Shown here in pieces: positions 18,124 to 28,149 of a DNA stretch of 64,000 nt. How positions within the stretch are numbered: the first letter of the stretch is position 1; every line of letters starts with the position of its first letter. The translations under genes were made by a program, and so were the position numbers. This DNA comes from Paenibacillus sp. FSL R5-0766 (GTDB taxonomy: Bacteria; Bacillota; Bacilli; Paenibacillales; Paenibacillaceae), in contig NZ_CP150227.1 of NCBI RefSeq assembly GCF_037971845.1, positions 5,146,001 through 5,210,000 of the forward strand, given 5' to 3'. The notes beneath the pieces were generated by a model that made no database searches, had not been told where the DNA came from, and saw only the letters and a list, made by a program, of their open reading frames with translations.

Positions 18124-18520
18124 TTATACCTCACCTCCCTACAGTTGTATATCTATATGATATACATGAAACAATAAAAGGATACATTGTATTCAACCAT
18201 AAAATAATGATTGTACAGCCTATGATTATGAATAGATATACCATTGGTATAAAGCAAAATAAGAAGCATATAAAAAAACCTCATTTGGTCGAAACGAGGT
18301 TTCCCAGTCAGATCATCCCCAACAATGAAAAACAGCTGGTATCCACTTCTGTATGAAGTGTCAATGAATCCATGCCTTATGTACGGGTAAACATATTGCC
18401 GCAGTGTGACCTGAAAAGGCCTTTCATGTGAACTTTGACAAGCTCTATTCGCTATTGTTACTCTTTGTACAGGAGTGTTTCTTTTATATATAAAAAAAGA
18501 TAGATTCATGGAGGGAAAGC
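18124..18520. other. Intergenic region between mazE and dedA
   Basis: No convincing gene. A minus-strand hairpin, AAACCTC/GAGGTTT (18276-18302) with U-tract, looks like a terminator, but no clear gene lies upstream of it. A frame at 18153-18509 (-) spans this hairpin and lacks a ribosome site, so it is not called. AAGAT..GGAGGGAAAGC at the right end is the dedA ribosome site. Confidence 0.5.
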
Positions 18521-19126
18521 ATGACAGAATGGATCACGCAATTTATACTCTTTTTTAAAGATTTGTCATACGCAGGTCTCGTTATTGCCTTGTCGTTTGA
18601 ATTCGTACCTGCTGAACTTGTGCTGCCCATGGCTGGATATTGGGTGTATCTTGGGGATATGAAGCTTTGGCTGGCTATACTCGCTGGTACCGTAGGTGGA
18701 ACGTTTGGACCTCTGACGTTGTATGCCCTGGGACGATATGGCGGCAGGCCGATGGTCGAAAAATTCGGCAAGTATTTCTTGATTCGCCCCCACCATCTGG
18801 ACGCTTCCGATAAGTTCTTCGAGAAGTATGGCAGCGGGGTAGCATTCTATGGACGTTTTGTACCCGGTATTCGGACAGTCATCTCGATCCCATGTGGAAT
18901 GGCGAAGATGAATGTGTTTAAATTCAGTATCTTTACATTCTTGGCCATGCTTCCGATCACCTCATTGTACATCTACTTAGGCTTCAAACTAGGCTCTCAA
19001 TGGGAGCATGTGGATGAGATTGTTAAACCTTATATCGTTCCGGCAGCGGTTATTTTCTTAGGTGCTTTTGGATTTTACGTGCTTTTGAAACGTTGGAAAA
19101 GAAGAACGGCTTTGAACAAGTCATAG
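18521..19126 (+). CDS. DedA-family (VTT domain) membrane protein
   Basis: A 201-aa integral membrane protein of the DedA/SNARE-associated family, which in bacteria includes flippases that recycle undecaprenyl phosphate or phosphatidylethanolamine. Motifs: FEFVPAELVLPMAGYW near the N-terminus, GGTFGPLTLYALGRYGG and the conserved FYGRFVPGIRTVISIPCGMAKM. About five hydrophobic segments. GGAGGGAAAGC precedes the ATG. It is monocistronic with its own terminator. Confidence 0.92.
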   Translation: MTEWITQFILFFKDLSYAGLVIALSFEFVPAELVLPMAGYWVYLGDMKLWLAILAGTVGGTFGPLTLYALGRYGGRPMVEKFGKYFLIRPHHLDASDKFFEKYGSGVAFYGRFVPGIRTVISIPCGMAKMNVFKFSIFTFLAMLPITSLYIYLGFKLGSQWEHVDEIVKPYIVPAAVIFLGAFGFYVLLKRWKRRTALNKS

Positions 19127-19200
19127 ATTTGTTTAAGTAAGGAAAAGAGATGGGAAGTCAGAGGTGATTGTTACTCATTGACTGGTCAGAATACATGTAA

Positions 19201-19237
19201 AGCCCCGCCGATCGTGAGAATCAGCGGGGCTTTTGTT
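19201..19237 (+). terminator. Terminator of the dedA-family gene
   Basis: AGCCCCGC (19201-19208) and GCGGGGCT (19224-19231) pair and TTTTG follows. Confidence 0.9.
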
Positions 19238-19258
19238 TAGGGAAAAAAGAAGAATCCA

Positions 19259-19441
19259 CTATATGCGGATTCCTTTTTTAGCCATCATAGACTTAAAGTC
19301 TTGATTTACTTTATTTATATGTTTTTCGTAACCTACCGTACCGAGGTCGCCCCTGTATGCCTCACGTATCCTTTTCATTTCAAGCTCTATGGAATGCTCT
19401 GCGCCTACCGGTGGTGGAACAATCATTACGCCATTTGACAT
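19259..19441 (-). CDS. Small conserved-looking cytoplasmic protein, unknown
   Basis: A 60-aa charged protein (ELEMKRIREAYRGDLGTVGY in the centre) with no signal or membrane segment. GGGAGGGTGAAAT just before the ATG is a strong ribosome site. It begins 20 bases after the MFS gene stop on the same strand and is probably co-transcribed with it. Family not recognised. Confidence 0.65.
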   Translation of the reverse strand: MSNGVMIVPPPVGAEHSIELEMKRIREAYRGDLGTVGYEKHINKVNQDFKSMMAKKGIRI

Positions 19442-19461
19442 ATTTCACCCTCCCAATATTC

Positions 19462-20733
19462 CTATATCAGTTCCTGCCTTCTTTTCAAATACACATACAA
19501 CACTACGCCAGATGCCGCACAGATCACAGCACATAAACCAATGAATCCATATCCCGCCTGAAGTCCGCGCAGCAGCCCCAACTGAGTCGTTGAACCGTAC
19601 AGATTCTTCACACCTTCAATCACCCAGCCAATCACATAGTTACCGATGACACTACCAACCCCCATCAAGGTAACCGTGAACGTAATCGCGGTGTCACTGC
19701 CGTTCGGATATCTGCGTGCGATAAATGCCATAACTGTTGGATAGATCATCGCAATACCTGCACCAGATATCGCAAAGAAAATTGCAAGACGCTCCCCCCC
19801 TGCAAGCGCCACGAACGTACATACTCCCGAGAACGCCGAGAACAGAATCAGTGACAATACAAATCCGATCCGGTCCGTCAATGGTCCAAGCAGCAAGCGT
19901 CCCAGCGAGAACGTGAGGAAGAACGCAGATAATAACCCGGAGGCTTTGACCGTGTCCCACGTGTAGGCTTTTTCCAGGAAATTAACCAGCCAACCCCCAA
20001 CCGCCAGTTCCGATACCACGCCAAAAGAAAGAATAAGCACCATCAGCCATAGGGCTGGATCACGTGTTAACGTCTTCAGTGATGTCCGATCTTCATGAGC
20101 AAGATCATCCCCCGGGAATTTGCTGCGCAGCGCCGCAATGATCGGCAGCAGACAGAGTGATAACATCACCAGATACATACCGCGCCAGTCCAGTTCGTGT
20201 CCAAACACCTTCAATGACATGACACCCGTCGCCAGCAAAGGTGCTACCGTTGAACTCAGCCCATAGAAGAAATGGGACAGGTTCATCATCGTGCCTGTGT
20301 TTTTTACAAAAATCCGCGCACCCAGAATCGCCAAAGCAATCTCCAGCATACCGTTACCGATGTACATGAAGAAGTATGATGAAGCAAAGAGTGGATAGGT
20401 ATGAGACACATAAATGAACACACCTGATAGGATCATCGATGCAAACGATATGATGCTAACTGCCTTAATGCCCCATTTGCGAACCAGAATAGCCGTGAAG
20501 GAGCAGGCGATCAGGTACCCTAATGCATTCAGGGACAATAACGTCCCTAGCTGTTTCTCATCCAAATTGAAGTCGAATTGAATTCGCGGAATGGCCGGCC
20601 CCTTAATATTTTCCGATATTCCAAATACGATAAATCCCAGAAAGATTGTTGCCAGTTGCATGGCGTACAGCTTGTTGAACTTTCGTTTGTTCCCTTGCGT
20701 ACCTGCTTGCTGATTCAAAATAAGTTCCTCCAT
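19462..20733 (-). CDS. MFS transporter (sugar/FHS-like)
   Basis: A 423-aa major facilitator with 12 predicted membrane segments. The first half contains FGISENIKGPAIPRIQ and the cytoplasmic loop 2-3 motif region VRKWGIKAV. The second half contains FSLGRLLLGPLTDRIG, the RxxxGxxxDR-type loop. It resembles fucose/glucose-galactose H+ symporters. It follows a ROK regulator on the same strand, which points to a sugar or sugar derivative as substrate; that is inference. Confidence 0.85.
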   Translation of the reverse strand: MEELILNQQAGTQGNKRKFNKLYAMQLATIFLGFIVFGISENIKGPAIPRIQFDFNLDEKQLGTLLSLNALGYLIACSFTAILVRKWGIKAVSIISFASMILSGVFIYVSHTYPLFASSYFFMYIGNGMLEIALAILGARIFVKNTGTMMNLSHFFYGLSSTVAPLLATGVMSLKVFGHELDWRGMYLVMLSLCLLPIIAALRSKFPGDDLAHEDRTSLKTLTRDPALWLMVLILSFGVVSELAVGGWLVNFLEKAYTWDTVKASGLLSAFFLTFSLGRLLLGPLTDRIGFVLSLILFSAFSGVCTFVALAGGERLAIFFAISGAGIAMIYPTVMAFIARRYPNGSDTAITFTVTLMGVGSVIGNYVIGWVIEGVKNLYGSTTQLGLLRGLQAGYGFIGLCAVICAASGVVLYVYLKRRQELI

Positions 20734-20968
20734 TGTGTTCAGAAAAATGATTGCCCGTTATAACTACGATTGCAGTACCATCTTCCGACCGCTGTTATCC
20801 CTGTATTTTTTTGAATTGTTCCTAAAGGTGAAAATACAGTGATAAAGGCGTTCTTCAGATTGGTTCTGCCCTCTCCGTTATCGTGTCAATGATTTGTACA
20901 TTTGAACTAGGAAACATGGTTAAGCTTTATTCCTAGAAATAGAATACTCGTAAAAGCTCCTTTTTCCT

Positions 20969-22006
20969 TTACCATTGCTTCTCAATCACCTGGATGCGGT
21001 AGGTCAGGCTCTCCAGCGTCACCGCGACTAGCCCAGTCACATATTCGCGCCGAGTGTCTCTTTGGATAATCAACTCAGGCATATGCTCCTGTGGAATCAT
21101 TCGATCCAGACAACCTTGCGTCAGGTCATCCCTCATAGCAGGGTCCGTCGTATCCCCTGTGACCACAATCGTAGCCGGGTTAATGATCGCGATGATGGAT
21201 ACAAGCGTCTGTACGACGAGCTCCTGCAAACCCTCTGTCGTTTTCAACATGCGCAATTGCTCTTCCCGTGACACGCCAAAAGGTAAAAAGGACACCTCGC
21301 CCCCAAATTGCGTATTCCCGGTCAGCGGACGACCATCAATGATAAATCCTGCACCCGGAAAATGGTTCTCTGGGAAAGTCACCACCGCAAAGTTCTTCTC
21401 TTCCTCAAATTGTTGCTGGTTATACAATCCATAGACCGTGAGGTTCATGTCGTTGCCAATGACCACTTCCACGTCTTCATACTGTTCTTTAAGCCTTGGC
21501 CCAAGCGGCTGATACATCAGCTCCGGTACATCGCAAATGCCAATAATACCGTTGTGTGCCACACCAGGTATACCGATACCAATCGCCTGCACATTGTGGT
21601 GTTGTTCGATCAGGTTCGCAATTAGATCCTCTACCACCGTTACATTAATTTCTTCCAAAATGAGCGTCTGTTCGTCCGCCAACTCTCCGTTCAGATTGGC
21701 ATATGTATGTGTAATGGAGTGAATACCGCCCTCTGTTCGAATAATTAGGCACAGCACACTGGCGTAGTCCGCATTGAATTGATACCGACTCGCTGGTCTC
21801 CCCCCACTCGATTCATCCGGGCCCAGATCAATAATCTCACCCGTTTGGAGCAATTCGTTCAGGATCGTGCCGCATGTCGCCACGCTAAGTTTGGTCAGGT
21901 TCGCAATCGAAGCCTTCGTACCTACGCCCATGGATCGAAGCGTGTTCTTCACCAATTCAACGTTAATGCGCTTCACCTGTTGGGTGTTGTGTGATGTGGG
22001 TAACAT
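20969..22006 (-). CDS. ROK-family transcriptional regulator
   Basis: A 345-aa XylR/NagC-type regulator. An N-terminal winged helix-turn-helix (KASIANLTKLSVATCGTILN) is joined to a ROK sugar-kinase fold (AIGIGIPGVAHNGIIG, GAGFIIDGRPLTG, GEVSFLPFG). The zinc-binding CxxGxxGCxE motif usual after the sugar site is absent, as in some non-kinase ROK repressors. The start is preceded by AAAGGAGG. It probably controls the MFS gene 235 bases downstream. Confidence 0.88.
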   Translation of the reverse strand: MLPTSHNTQQVKRINVELVKNTLRSMGVGTKASIANLTKLSVATCGTILNELLQTGEIIDLGPDESSGGRPASRYQFNADYASVLCLIIRTEGGIHSITHTYANLNGELADEQTLILEEINVTVVEDLIANLIEQHHNVQAIGIGIPGVAHNGIIGICDVPELMYQPLGPRLKEQYEDVEVVIGNDMNLTVYGLYNQQQFEEEKNFAVVTFPENHFPGAGFIIDGRPLTGNTQFGGEVSFLPFGVSREEQLRMLKTTEGLQELVVQTLVSIIAIINPATIVVTGDTTDPAMRDDLTQGCLDRMIPQEHMPELIIQRDTRREYVTGLVAVTLESLTYRIQVIEKQW

Positions 22007-22146
22007 GGTAAGTTATATGCCTCCTTTCGTTCATTTCGAATCATTCAATGAATGTTTTTAAAAGTATTTTAATAATTGAAGTGTAGGGGGAATTGCAGGG
22101 AAAGTCAATGCTTAATTGGAAGGGGAAAACGTTTGGACGGGAAGGC

Positions 22147-22188
22147 AAAAAGACAGTTCAAGATCATCTTGTGTGATCCTGTACTGTC
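22147..22188 (-). terminator. Terminator of the 89-aa protein gene
   Basis: On the minus strand GACAGT..AGGATCA pairs with TGATCTT..ACTGTC and TTTTT follows. Confidence 0.8.
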
Positions 22189-22205
22189 CTTTAATTAAGG
22201 TGATT

Positions 22206-22475
22206 TTATGTAGACTGGCTCATTTGATTTGCCAAGATGCTCTTCTCCAGTCGGACTTTAAATAACTTTCGGTTTAAATCCTGTTCCATGGCATGTAGGT
22301 GATACGCAGCCTGTTTCACCGTGTCCATATGCAGCACCCCTGCCCGCTTGGCGATGATTTCCATGGCGTCGAGGATGAGTTTGTTGCATGTAACCAGTTG
22401 GTCTACATAATCGTCTTCCTGTTCTACGAGTTGTGCGTACTGCAAAGTTAAGTCTTCGCTGTTGGTACTTGTCAT
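22206..22475 (-). CDS. Small helical protein, unknown function
   Basis: An 89-aa, mostly alpha-helical cytoplasmic protein (EDDYVDQLVTCNKLILDAME, then a second amphipathic helix AYHLHAMEQDLNRKLFKV). AAAGGAGTGATGAC precedes the ATG. It resembles flagellar-chaperone or DUF-type two-helix proteins only in general shape; no family is recognised. Confidence 0.7.
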   Translation of the reverse strand: MTSTNSEDLTLQYAQLVEQEDDYVDQLVTCNKLILDAMEIIAKRAGVLHMDTVKQAAYHLHAMEQDLNRKLFKVRLEKSILANQMSQST

Positions 22476-22669
22476 GTCATCACTCCTTTAATAAAAAGAG
22501 AGTAACACTTTGAGAAGACGAATGTGGTACGTAAAGAAGTAACATTATATAAGAATTTAAGAATCATTCCAGTCAGAAGATCTGTGTGTACATACTGTCA
22601 CATCTCTTCCTTTGCATACTAAAGTCTTTCATTTCATACCCGAGAAAAATCAGGAATTTCCCCTTAATA

Positions 22670-25660
22670 TTACAATTTATTTAATAACTTATAGATATCT
22701 TGAATATGTTCATTATAAGTCATTCCATATAGATTCAATAAAATTTGATTTTCCTTAGAAACTTCTATCTTTTGAATATCATCTTTATTTATTTTCCAGT
22801 ATTTCACAAGCTCTTCTTTGCTTAATAGTTCTATAAAGCTATTCTTGTGAACAGTCTCTCTAGACATTGAATTAAACCCAACTAGAAGGGATAAAAAGTA
22901 ATCATAAGCTTTGGCATTTAACTCAGGGTTAAAACAAACTTCAAATAAATATTTATTAATATTATTGTGAATGGTACCTTGATCTTCATAACCCGACTCA
23001 TCATAGAAGCTACATCCAATTTCTTCTGAATTGTCCTTAGATATTAAATGATATAAAATATAATTAATAATACTTGACTTAGTTCTAATAATTTTGTTGT
23101 CAAAATCTTCTTTACTAGATCTTGATTTAATATAATTGTACTCTTCTCCACAAATATCCTTTGCAGATAGATTGCTCACACCCTCTATTATATTCTTCCT
23201 TTTATTAATATATTGTTTCTTGAAAATTTTAAAAATCGCTTGTGAAACTCCTCTCAATTCAGCGATAATTATATCTTTTACTATACCTTCATTAGGATTA
23301 TTTTTATTTTCATACATAGATAAAGACCTAGAGAGACCATACAAACTACCTCTGTCTCTAGAATTACAATTAGCCCTAAATTGCAATAAATCGTGAATTC
23401 CCAATACTCCACGTTCAGGCTTTGATAATATATCAAGTATGCCTATTTCAGTGAAATCATTCTTTCCGAAAACCCACTCAGCAATTCTAAGATCATCTTT
23501 TCTAAACTCTCTTTTCAAATCAACTTTCTCTTTTAACCAGCCAACATCATTTAAGAGTTTTGCAATAAAGTAAGGAAATAAGAAGTTTCTAAGTCCTTCG
23601 CTAATAGAATCAATTTCTAGAATAGAGTATTTTGGAAGCAGCTCTAAAAAATAAATTATGATTTCCTTAACTTTTTCAGGAGAAAAATTGTAATAAGACT
23701 CATTCACAATAATGCTCCATAGTTGTTTACTGTTGAATGCAGGATCAACTAATGAATATTTTTCTAGCACCACTGAAATATTCGACTCATCTTTAAGTAA
23801 TTGATTCTTCAAATTAACATAATACTTATAATGATCATTTTCAGATTTAATAGTTGAATGCACAATAAGATCCAAATACCTATTTAAATTTCTATAATGC
23901 TTATTAAAACAAGCATAGGAAAAATTGGCTTCATTTGAGAGCTTAGAAAACCTATTTTTTTTCAGTCTCTCATTTGCATCAAACACCTTGCTAAGGATAA
24001 ATTTTTGATTTGAATTTAAGCTTTCTACATATTCCGTATACCTTGTTGAATTTTTGTACTCCGAACCTGATGAATCTCCTTCTTCAGGGTAATAGTCATC
24101 ATATTTTGTAACAACTGAGAAAAAACCAAAACCTGCACCAATCTCTGTATAGTATATCTTCCTAAAAATATTTGGATAGTTAACATAGATTATTATAAGA
24201 TGAATTAAATCATACTTATTGAAATCCATTACAGTAAAATCTACCCTATCAACTTCTAGTAATAAAATGGTGTTAACTAATCTTTTAATTTTTCGAGCAT
24301 TTCCTACAAAAGGAGCATATCGATCATACTCTTTTGAGTTAAATATATCTTTGAGACCTTCAGATGCAACCGAAATTAAATCGGGATTTTTTAGATTAAT
24401 TCTTGAAGTAACTTTGTCTTTGTAGTCAATGAAGTAATTTAAAAGTAATGCCGGATCTATGAATAAACTATACTTTATGTTTATAAATTTTTCTAAGAAC
24501 TCAATAGTTTTCTCCGCATCTAATTTTTGATTTTCAATAATGGAGATGTTCTCGGTATCATAACAAAGTATGTATGACATGTTGGGAAGAATGAATGATT
24601 TTTTTATTACAAATAAAACTTCCTTAACACTAGAAAAGTTAAGCCTATCCAGATCATCTACAATAATGATTATTTTTTGATCCAAGCCCTTCAGAAAATT
24701 CTCTAACTTTTCAAATGCTTTCTCTATTGATAAGTTGTCAGAGGGAATACCAAATCTCACTCCAAATATTGAGAAATTTGTTTTTGAATCATTCAGTAGT
24801 TTCAAATATCTAGAAAACATTGTTTCGAGTTCAGGAGCAAAGAGGTTACTTCTTATTACTTTTATAAGTCCATCTACAAACTTATTTAATATGTTTTCGT
24901 TACTTTCAAATTTCATTACATCAAACCTGTAAACTATTACCTTTTCCTCATATTTCTTATTCCAATTCTCTTGACATAGATTAATAAATGTTGATTTTCC
25001 AGTTCCCCATGGAGCATCAATTCCGAAAACTAGACTTTCATATGATCCGTAATTGAAAACTCTTTCAGAAAATTTGTCAGCCAATTTGGCAAAATTAAAG
25101 GCATCTTCCTCAGGAGTAATAACTTCTACATCACTCAAGAAACCTGATTTTTTTTCTGATTTTTCTTTATTCTTATCTTGGCGTTTTTTTATGTTGTTTG
25201 CCAAGAATAATACTATCGGAATGATTAATGACGTTTGAAAATATAATAATTCTATTTTTTTGATTACATTTTCAATGTAATCAGTTCCAATTCCATCTAT
25301 TATTATCAATGCCATTACTCCTGCTATAAATACGATTAATAAATCGAATCGTCTACTCTTGAATATGGATGTTACTTTCCTGTGAATATTATCCTTTTTT
25401 ACACTTAAACCAGCCATAAGCAAGTAAAGAAAAATCACACTAAAAAAAATATACAATCTATCACTTTGCAAGGAAAGGTTATAAAAATATTTTAATATCA
25501 TACCTACAATTAAACTCGCTTCAGAGATAAGTACTCCTAAAATGAAAACTTTACTTAATGTATAATAATTTGATTTCAAACGCTCACCCACTTCATTCAT
25601 AATTAATTTTTGAATTGTATTCGCTTTGGAATTGGTAAAAATAAATGCATAATAAATCAT
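22670..25660 (-). CDS. KAP-family P-loop NTPase with N-terminal membrane segments
   Basis: A 996-aa protein. Four hydrophobic segments lie in residues about 35-150, and then comes a KAP NTPase domain with Walker A GIDAPWGTGKST (about 215-226) and Walker B KIIIIVDDLDRL. Membrane segments around the P-loop domain are usual for KAP proteins. The family includes F-plasmid PifA, which excludes phage T7, and QatA of a defence system, so a phage-defence or membrane-scaffold role is plausible but unproven. The gene is strikingly AT-rich beside its neighbours, a sign of transfer. The start is uncertain: ATG at 25600 is an alternative, and neither has a good ribosome site. Confidence 0.8.
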   Translation of the reverse strand: MIYYAFIFTNSKANTIQKLIMNEVGERLKSNYYTLSKVFILGVLISEASLIVGMILKYFYNLSLQSDRLYIFFSVIFLYLLMAGLSVKKDNIHRKVTSIFKSRRFDLLIVFIAGVMALIIIDGIGTDYIENVIKKIELLYFQTSLIIPIVLFLANNIKKRQDKNKEKSEKKSGFLSDVEVITPEEDAFNFAKLADKFSERVFNYGSYESLVFGIDAPWGTGKSTFINLCQENWNKKYEEKVIVYRFDVMKFESNENILNKFVDGLIKVIRSNLFAPELETMFSRYLKLLNDSKTNFSIFGVRFGIPSDNLSIEKAFEKLENFLKGLDQKIIIIVDDLDRLNFSSVKEVLFVIKKSFILPNMSYILCYDTENISIIENQKLDAEKTIEFLEKFINIKYSLFIDPALLLNYFIDYKDKVTSRINLKNPDLISVASEGLKDIFNSKEYDRYAPFVGNARKIKRLVNTILLLEVDRVDFTVMDFNKYDLIHLIIIYVNYPNIFRKIYYTEIGAGFGFFSVVTKYDDYYPEEGDSSGSEYKNSTRYTEYVESLNSNQKFILSKVFDANERLKKNRFSKLSNEANFSYACFNKHYRNLNRYLDLIVHSTIKSENDHYKYYVNLKNQLLKDESNISVVLEKYSLVDPAFNSKQLWSIIVNESYYNFSPEKVKEIIIYFLELLPKYSILEIDSISEGLRNFLFPYFIAKLLNDVGWLKEKVDLKREFRKDDLRIAEWVFGKNDFTEIGILDILSKPERGVLGIHDLLQFRANCNSRDRGSLYGLSRSLSMYENKNNPNEGIVKDIIIAELRGVSQAIFKIFKKQYINKRKNIIEGVSNLSAKDICGEEYNYIKSRSSKEDFDNKIIRTKSSIINYILYHLISKDNSEEIGCSFYDESGYEDQGTIHNNINKYLFEVCFNPELNAKAYDYFLSLLVGFNSMSRETVHKNSFIELLSKEELVKYWKINKDDIQKIEVSKENQILLNLYGMTYNEHIQDIYKLLNKL

Positions 25661-25817
25661 CTAAGCGTAATTACACGCATAGTATATCATAGTAAATACT
25701 ATCTATTGAAAATATATTTGTTACCACAGTGGCTTTCATTTCATCCATTTGACAAAACCTCAAAACAACTCTATCCTAATAACGAATCATCCATTCACTA
25801 TTAAGGAGTCGTTCCCG

Positions 25818-26429
25818 ATGGTGCAAGCCAAGAAAGACGAAGTCAGGAAAGAGATTGAATATGCGGCGCTCAAGGTCTTTTTTGAAAAAGGCTATGTGGA
25901 TGCCAAGATGAGCGATATCGCGGATGAGATCAATATTTCCGTGGGCAATATCTATACTTATTTCAAAAACAAGAAAGAATTATTCTACGCCGTCGTGCCG
26001 CCGGATCTGGTGGATTATTTGAAAAATGTGCTGGTGGAGACGATTCACTTTGATAACCAGACCTTGTTCGAGGAATCGGATAGCGAGCGAAAGTCGGCGC
26101 TGTTGCAGGAACATGTGGATGTACTACGTAAATACCGGAATCAGATCGTGATTATCTTTGAAAAGAATAAAGGCACCATCTACACCAACGCCAAGAATGA
26201 GCTTGTTGAACTGATGATCGAAACCAAGAAGGCCTATCTCAAGAACCAATATAAACGGTATGAGATTGGCACCGAGGAGAACTTGATCTTGCTGAATATT
26301 CTCGCACACAACGTGATCGACATGAACCTGGATCTATTGAAGCGTGATATGAGTGAGGACAGCCGGAAGCAAATATTCGAAGCGTTGTATGTCTACAGAC
26401 TATACGGCATGAAAAGTCTCAACGAATAA
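25818..26429 (+). CDS. TetR-family transcriptional regulator
   Basis: A 203-aa regulator. The N-terminal TetR HTH reads AALKVFFEKGYVDAKMSDIA..INISVGNIYTYFKNKKELFY. The C-terminal ligand domain has no recognisable subfamily. The start at 25818 has AAGGAG nine bases upstream; an earlier in-frame ATG at 25749 lies in the promoter region. It probably controls the amidohydrolase gene 383 bases downstream, and perhaps itself. Confidence 0.9.
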   Translation: MVQAKKDEVRKEIEYAALKVFFEKGYVDAKMSDIADEINISVGNIYTYFKNKKELFYAVVPPDLVDYLKNVLVETIHFDNQTLFEESDSERKSALLQEHVDVLRKYRNQIVIIFEKNKGTIYTNAKNELVELMIETKKAYLKNQYKRYEIGTEENLILLNILAHNVIDMNLDLLKRDMSEDSRKQIFEALYVYRLYGMKSLNE

Positions 26430-26812
26430 CGCTCCATCCATCACTTATGCTGGTTAGAAAAAGCGTGCAGATCAGATCAACTTCACTTGGTTTGCACGCA
26501 AAAAATATCTAACATTAAATCACTCTATTTTTTTGATTCAAAAATGAATTAATTATTCATTTTTAAGTTGAATGTTACCATTTACCAAACTATTTAAGTT
26601 GAACCTACATTTACACGATAACGGAGAGGACAGAAATAACCAGAGGAAGCGAAGCGTTCGCATTTATCACCGGATTTCCCCTAATAAGAGAGTATCAAAA
26701 AAATCTGGGGATAACAGCGATCCGAAGGTTGTTCTGTCATCGGAGTGATAAGTGTACATACCCATCATTCAACTTATATAGTTTCACCCACCATTCTAAG
26801 GAGGAACACAAC
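26430..26812. other. Regulatory intergenic region, tetR to amidohydrolase
   Basis: No gene seen. It contains a GCGTGCA/TGCACGC hairpin at about 26464-26503, oriented as a minus-strand terminator, the 25-bp palindrome described separately (26540-26564), and the strong ribosome site AAGGAGGAAC before 26813. A frame from 26729 joins the amidohydrolase but lacks a ribosome site. Confidence 0.5.
26540..26564. promoter_or_regulatory. Palindrome, candidate TetR operator
   Basis: AAAAATGAAT, spacer TAATT, ATTCATTTTT: perfect 10-bp arms. Length and symmetry fit a TetR-dimer operator, and it lies between tetR and the gene it would control. Binding is inferred. Confidence 0.5.
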
Positions 26813-28135
26813 ATGAACACCGCTTACGCATTAAAAAACGTAAATCTGATCCACGGCGACTCCAACCGCAATCTGCAAAAAAATATGACCATTCTCGTCA
26901 ATGAACAAGGACTTATTCAGGATATCGGCCGAGATCATGATTTGAATATCCCTAGTCACTACACAACAATTGACCTCTCAGGGAAATACGTGATGCCTGG
27001 ACTGATCAACGCCCACGTCCACCTCTTTGCAGACGGTAAACCGTTCAGTCTCTCGGTCAGTGAAGGCTTGTTGCAGTTTGCCTATGATCGGATATTGAAC
27101 ACGAAGTTTGGCAGAAACGTATTGAAAAAACGCATGAAACGCAACGCGCTGACTGCACTCCATGCGGGTGTAACCACGATGCGCAGTGTGGGAGAATTCT
27201 TTTACACGGATGTCCAGCTGCGGGATGAGATTAACAACGGCGACTTTGTCGGCCCTAATCTGCTTGTCTCCGGGTTTTTCCTAAGTGTCACAGGCGGACA
27301 TGGTGCTCCATTCCTCGCTCTGGTGGGCGATTCTCCGTGGGAAGCACGAAAAAATGTACGGCTGAATGTGAAACACGGTGTGGATCTGATCAAAATCTGT
27401 GTGACGGGTGGCGTGACGGATGCGAAAATGGTGGGCGAAGCTGGACGTTTACAGATGACGGTGGACGAAGTTGCGGCGATCTGCGATGAAGCGCATAAGA
27501 TTGGTTTGCGGGTGGCAGCTCATGTGGAAAGCACGGAAGGCGTAAGAGTTGCTTTAAAAGGTGGCGTCGATACCATCGAGCACGGTTCGGAGATGGACGA
27601 CGAAATCATTCGTTTGTACAAAAATAATCCCAATGCCCTAAATGGCTACACCGCACTCATCCCCACCCTGCAAGCCGCCTATCCTTCCGCTTCACTGGAT
27701 ACTAGCGTAACGAAGGTAAGTGCAACGGTAAAAGAGAATTCAAGACTCGTCTACGATTCCATGCTCAAAGGTGTAAAACAAGCGATCGAAAACGACATCA
27801 CCATTGGTATCGGTACTGATGCCGCCATGCCTTACGTGACTCACTATGATATGTGGAGAGAGATGGACCACTACATGAGACAGGCCAACCTGAACAACAA
27901 ACAGGTCATCGACATGGTGACTCGAACCAATGCGAAAATCCTCGGTGTTGACGATGTTACAGGGACGGTGGATATCGGAAAACATGCTGATCTGATTATC
28001 ATGGAGCAAAATCCGCTGGAACATATCGAGGCCTTGTCAGACATCTCTATGGTCATGGTCAAAGGAAATCTAATTCAAACACCATCTGTCACAAGAATCA
28101 AAGCAGTCGACGATGTTCTAAACTCAGTTTGGTGA
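26813..28135 (+). CDS. Amidohydrolase, imidazolonepropionase/prolidase-like
   Basis: A 440-aa binuclear-metal amidohydrolase (COG1228 type). Metal ligands: HVHLF (HxH) after YVMPGLINAH, the Lys of DLIKICVTGG as probable carboxylated bridge, AAHVES, IEHGSEM, and the catalytic Asp in GIGTDAAMP. Relatives hydrolyse Xaa-Pro/Xaa-Arg dipeptides or N-acyl compounds. No signal peptide, so it acts in the cytoplasm. GGAGGAACACAAC precedes the ATG. Probably regulated by the upstream TetR protein. Confidence 0.87.
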   Translation: MNTAYALKNVNLIHGDSNRNLQKNMTILVNEQGLIQDIGRDHDLNIPSHYTTIDLSGKYVMPGLINAHVHLFADGKPFSLSVSEGLLQFAYDRILNTKFGRNVLKKRMKRNALTALHAGVTTMRSVGEFFYTDVQLRDEINNGDFVGPNLLVSGFFLSVTGGHGAPFLALVGDSPWEARKNVRLNVKHGVDLIKICVTGGVTDAKMVGEAGRLQMTVDEVAAICDEAHKIGLRVAAHVESTEGVRVALKGGVDTIEHGSEMDDEIIRLYKNNPNALNGYTALIPTLQAAYPSASLDTSVTKVSATVKENSRLVYDSMLKGVKQAIENDITIGIGTDAAMPYVTHYDMWREMDHYMRQANLNNKQVIDMVTRTNAKILGVDDVTGTVDIGKHADLIIMEQNPLEHIEALSDISMVMVKGNLIQTPSVTRIKAVDDVLNSVW

Positions 28136-28149
28136 ATTCAGGGGTGAAA

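Noticed and set aside
18153..18509. Minus-strand 118-codon frame between mazE and dedA
   Set aside because: It runs through a terminator-like hairpin, has no ribosome site and no recognisable motifs.
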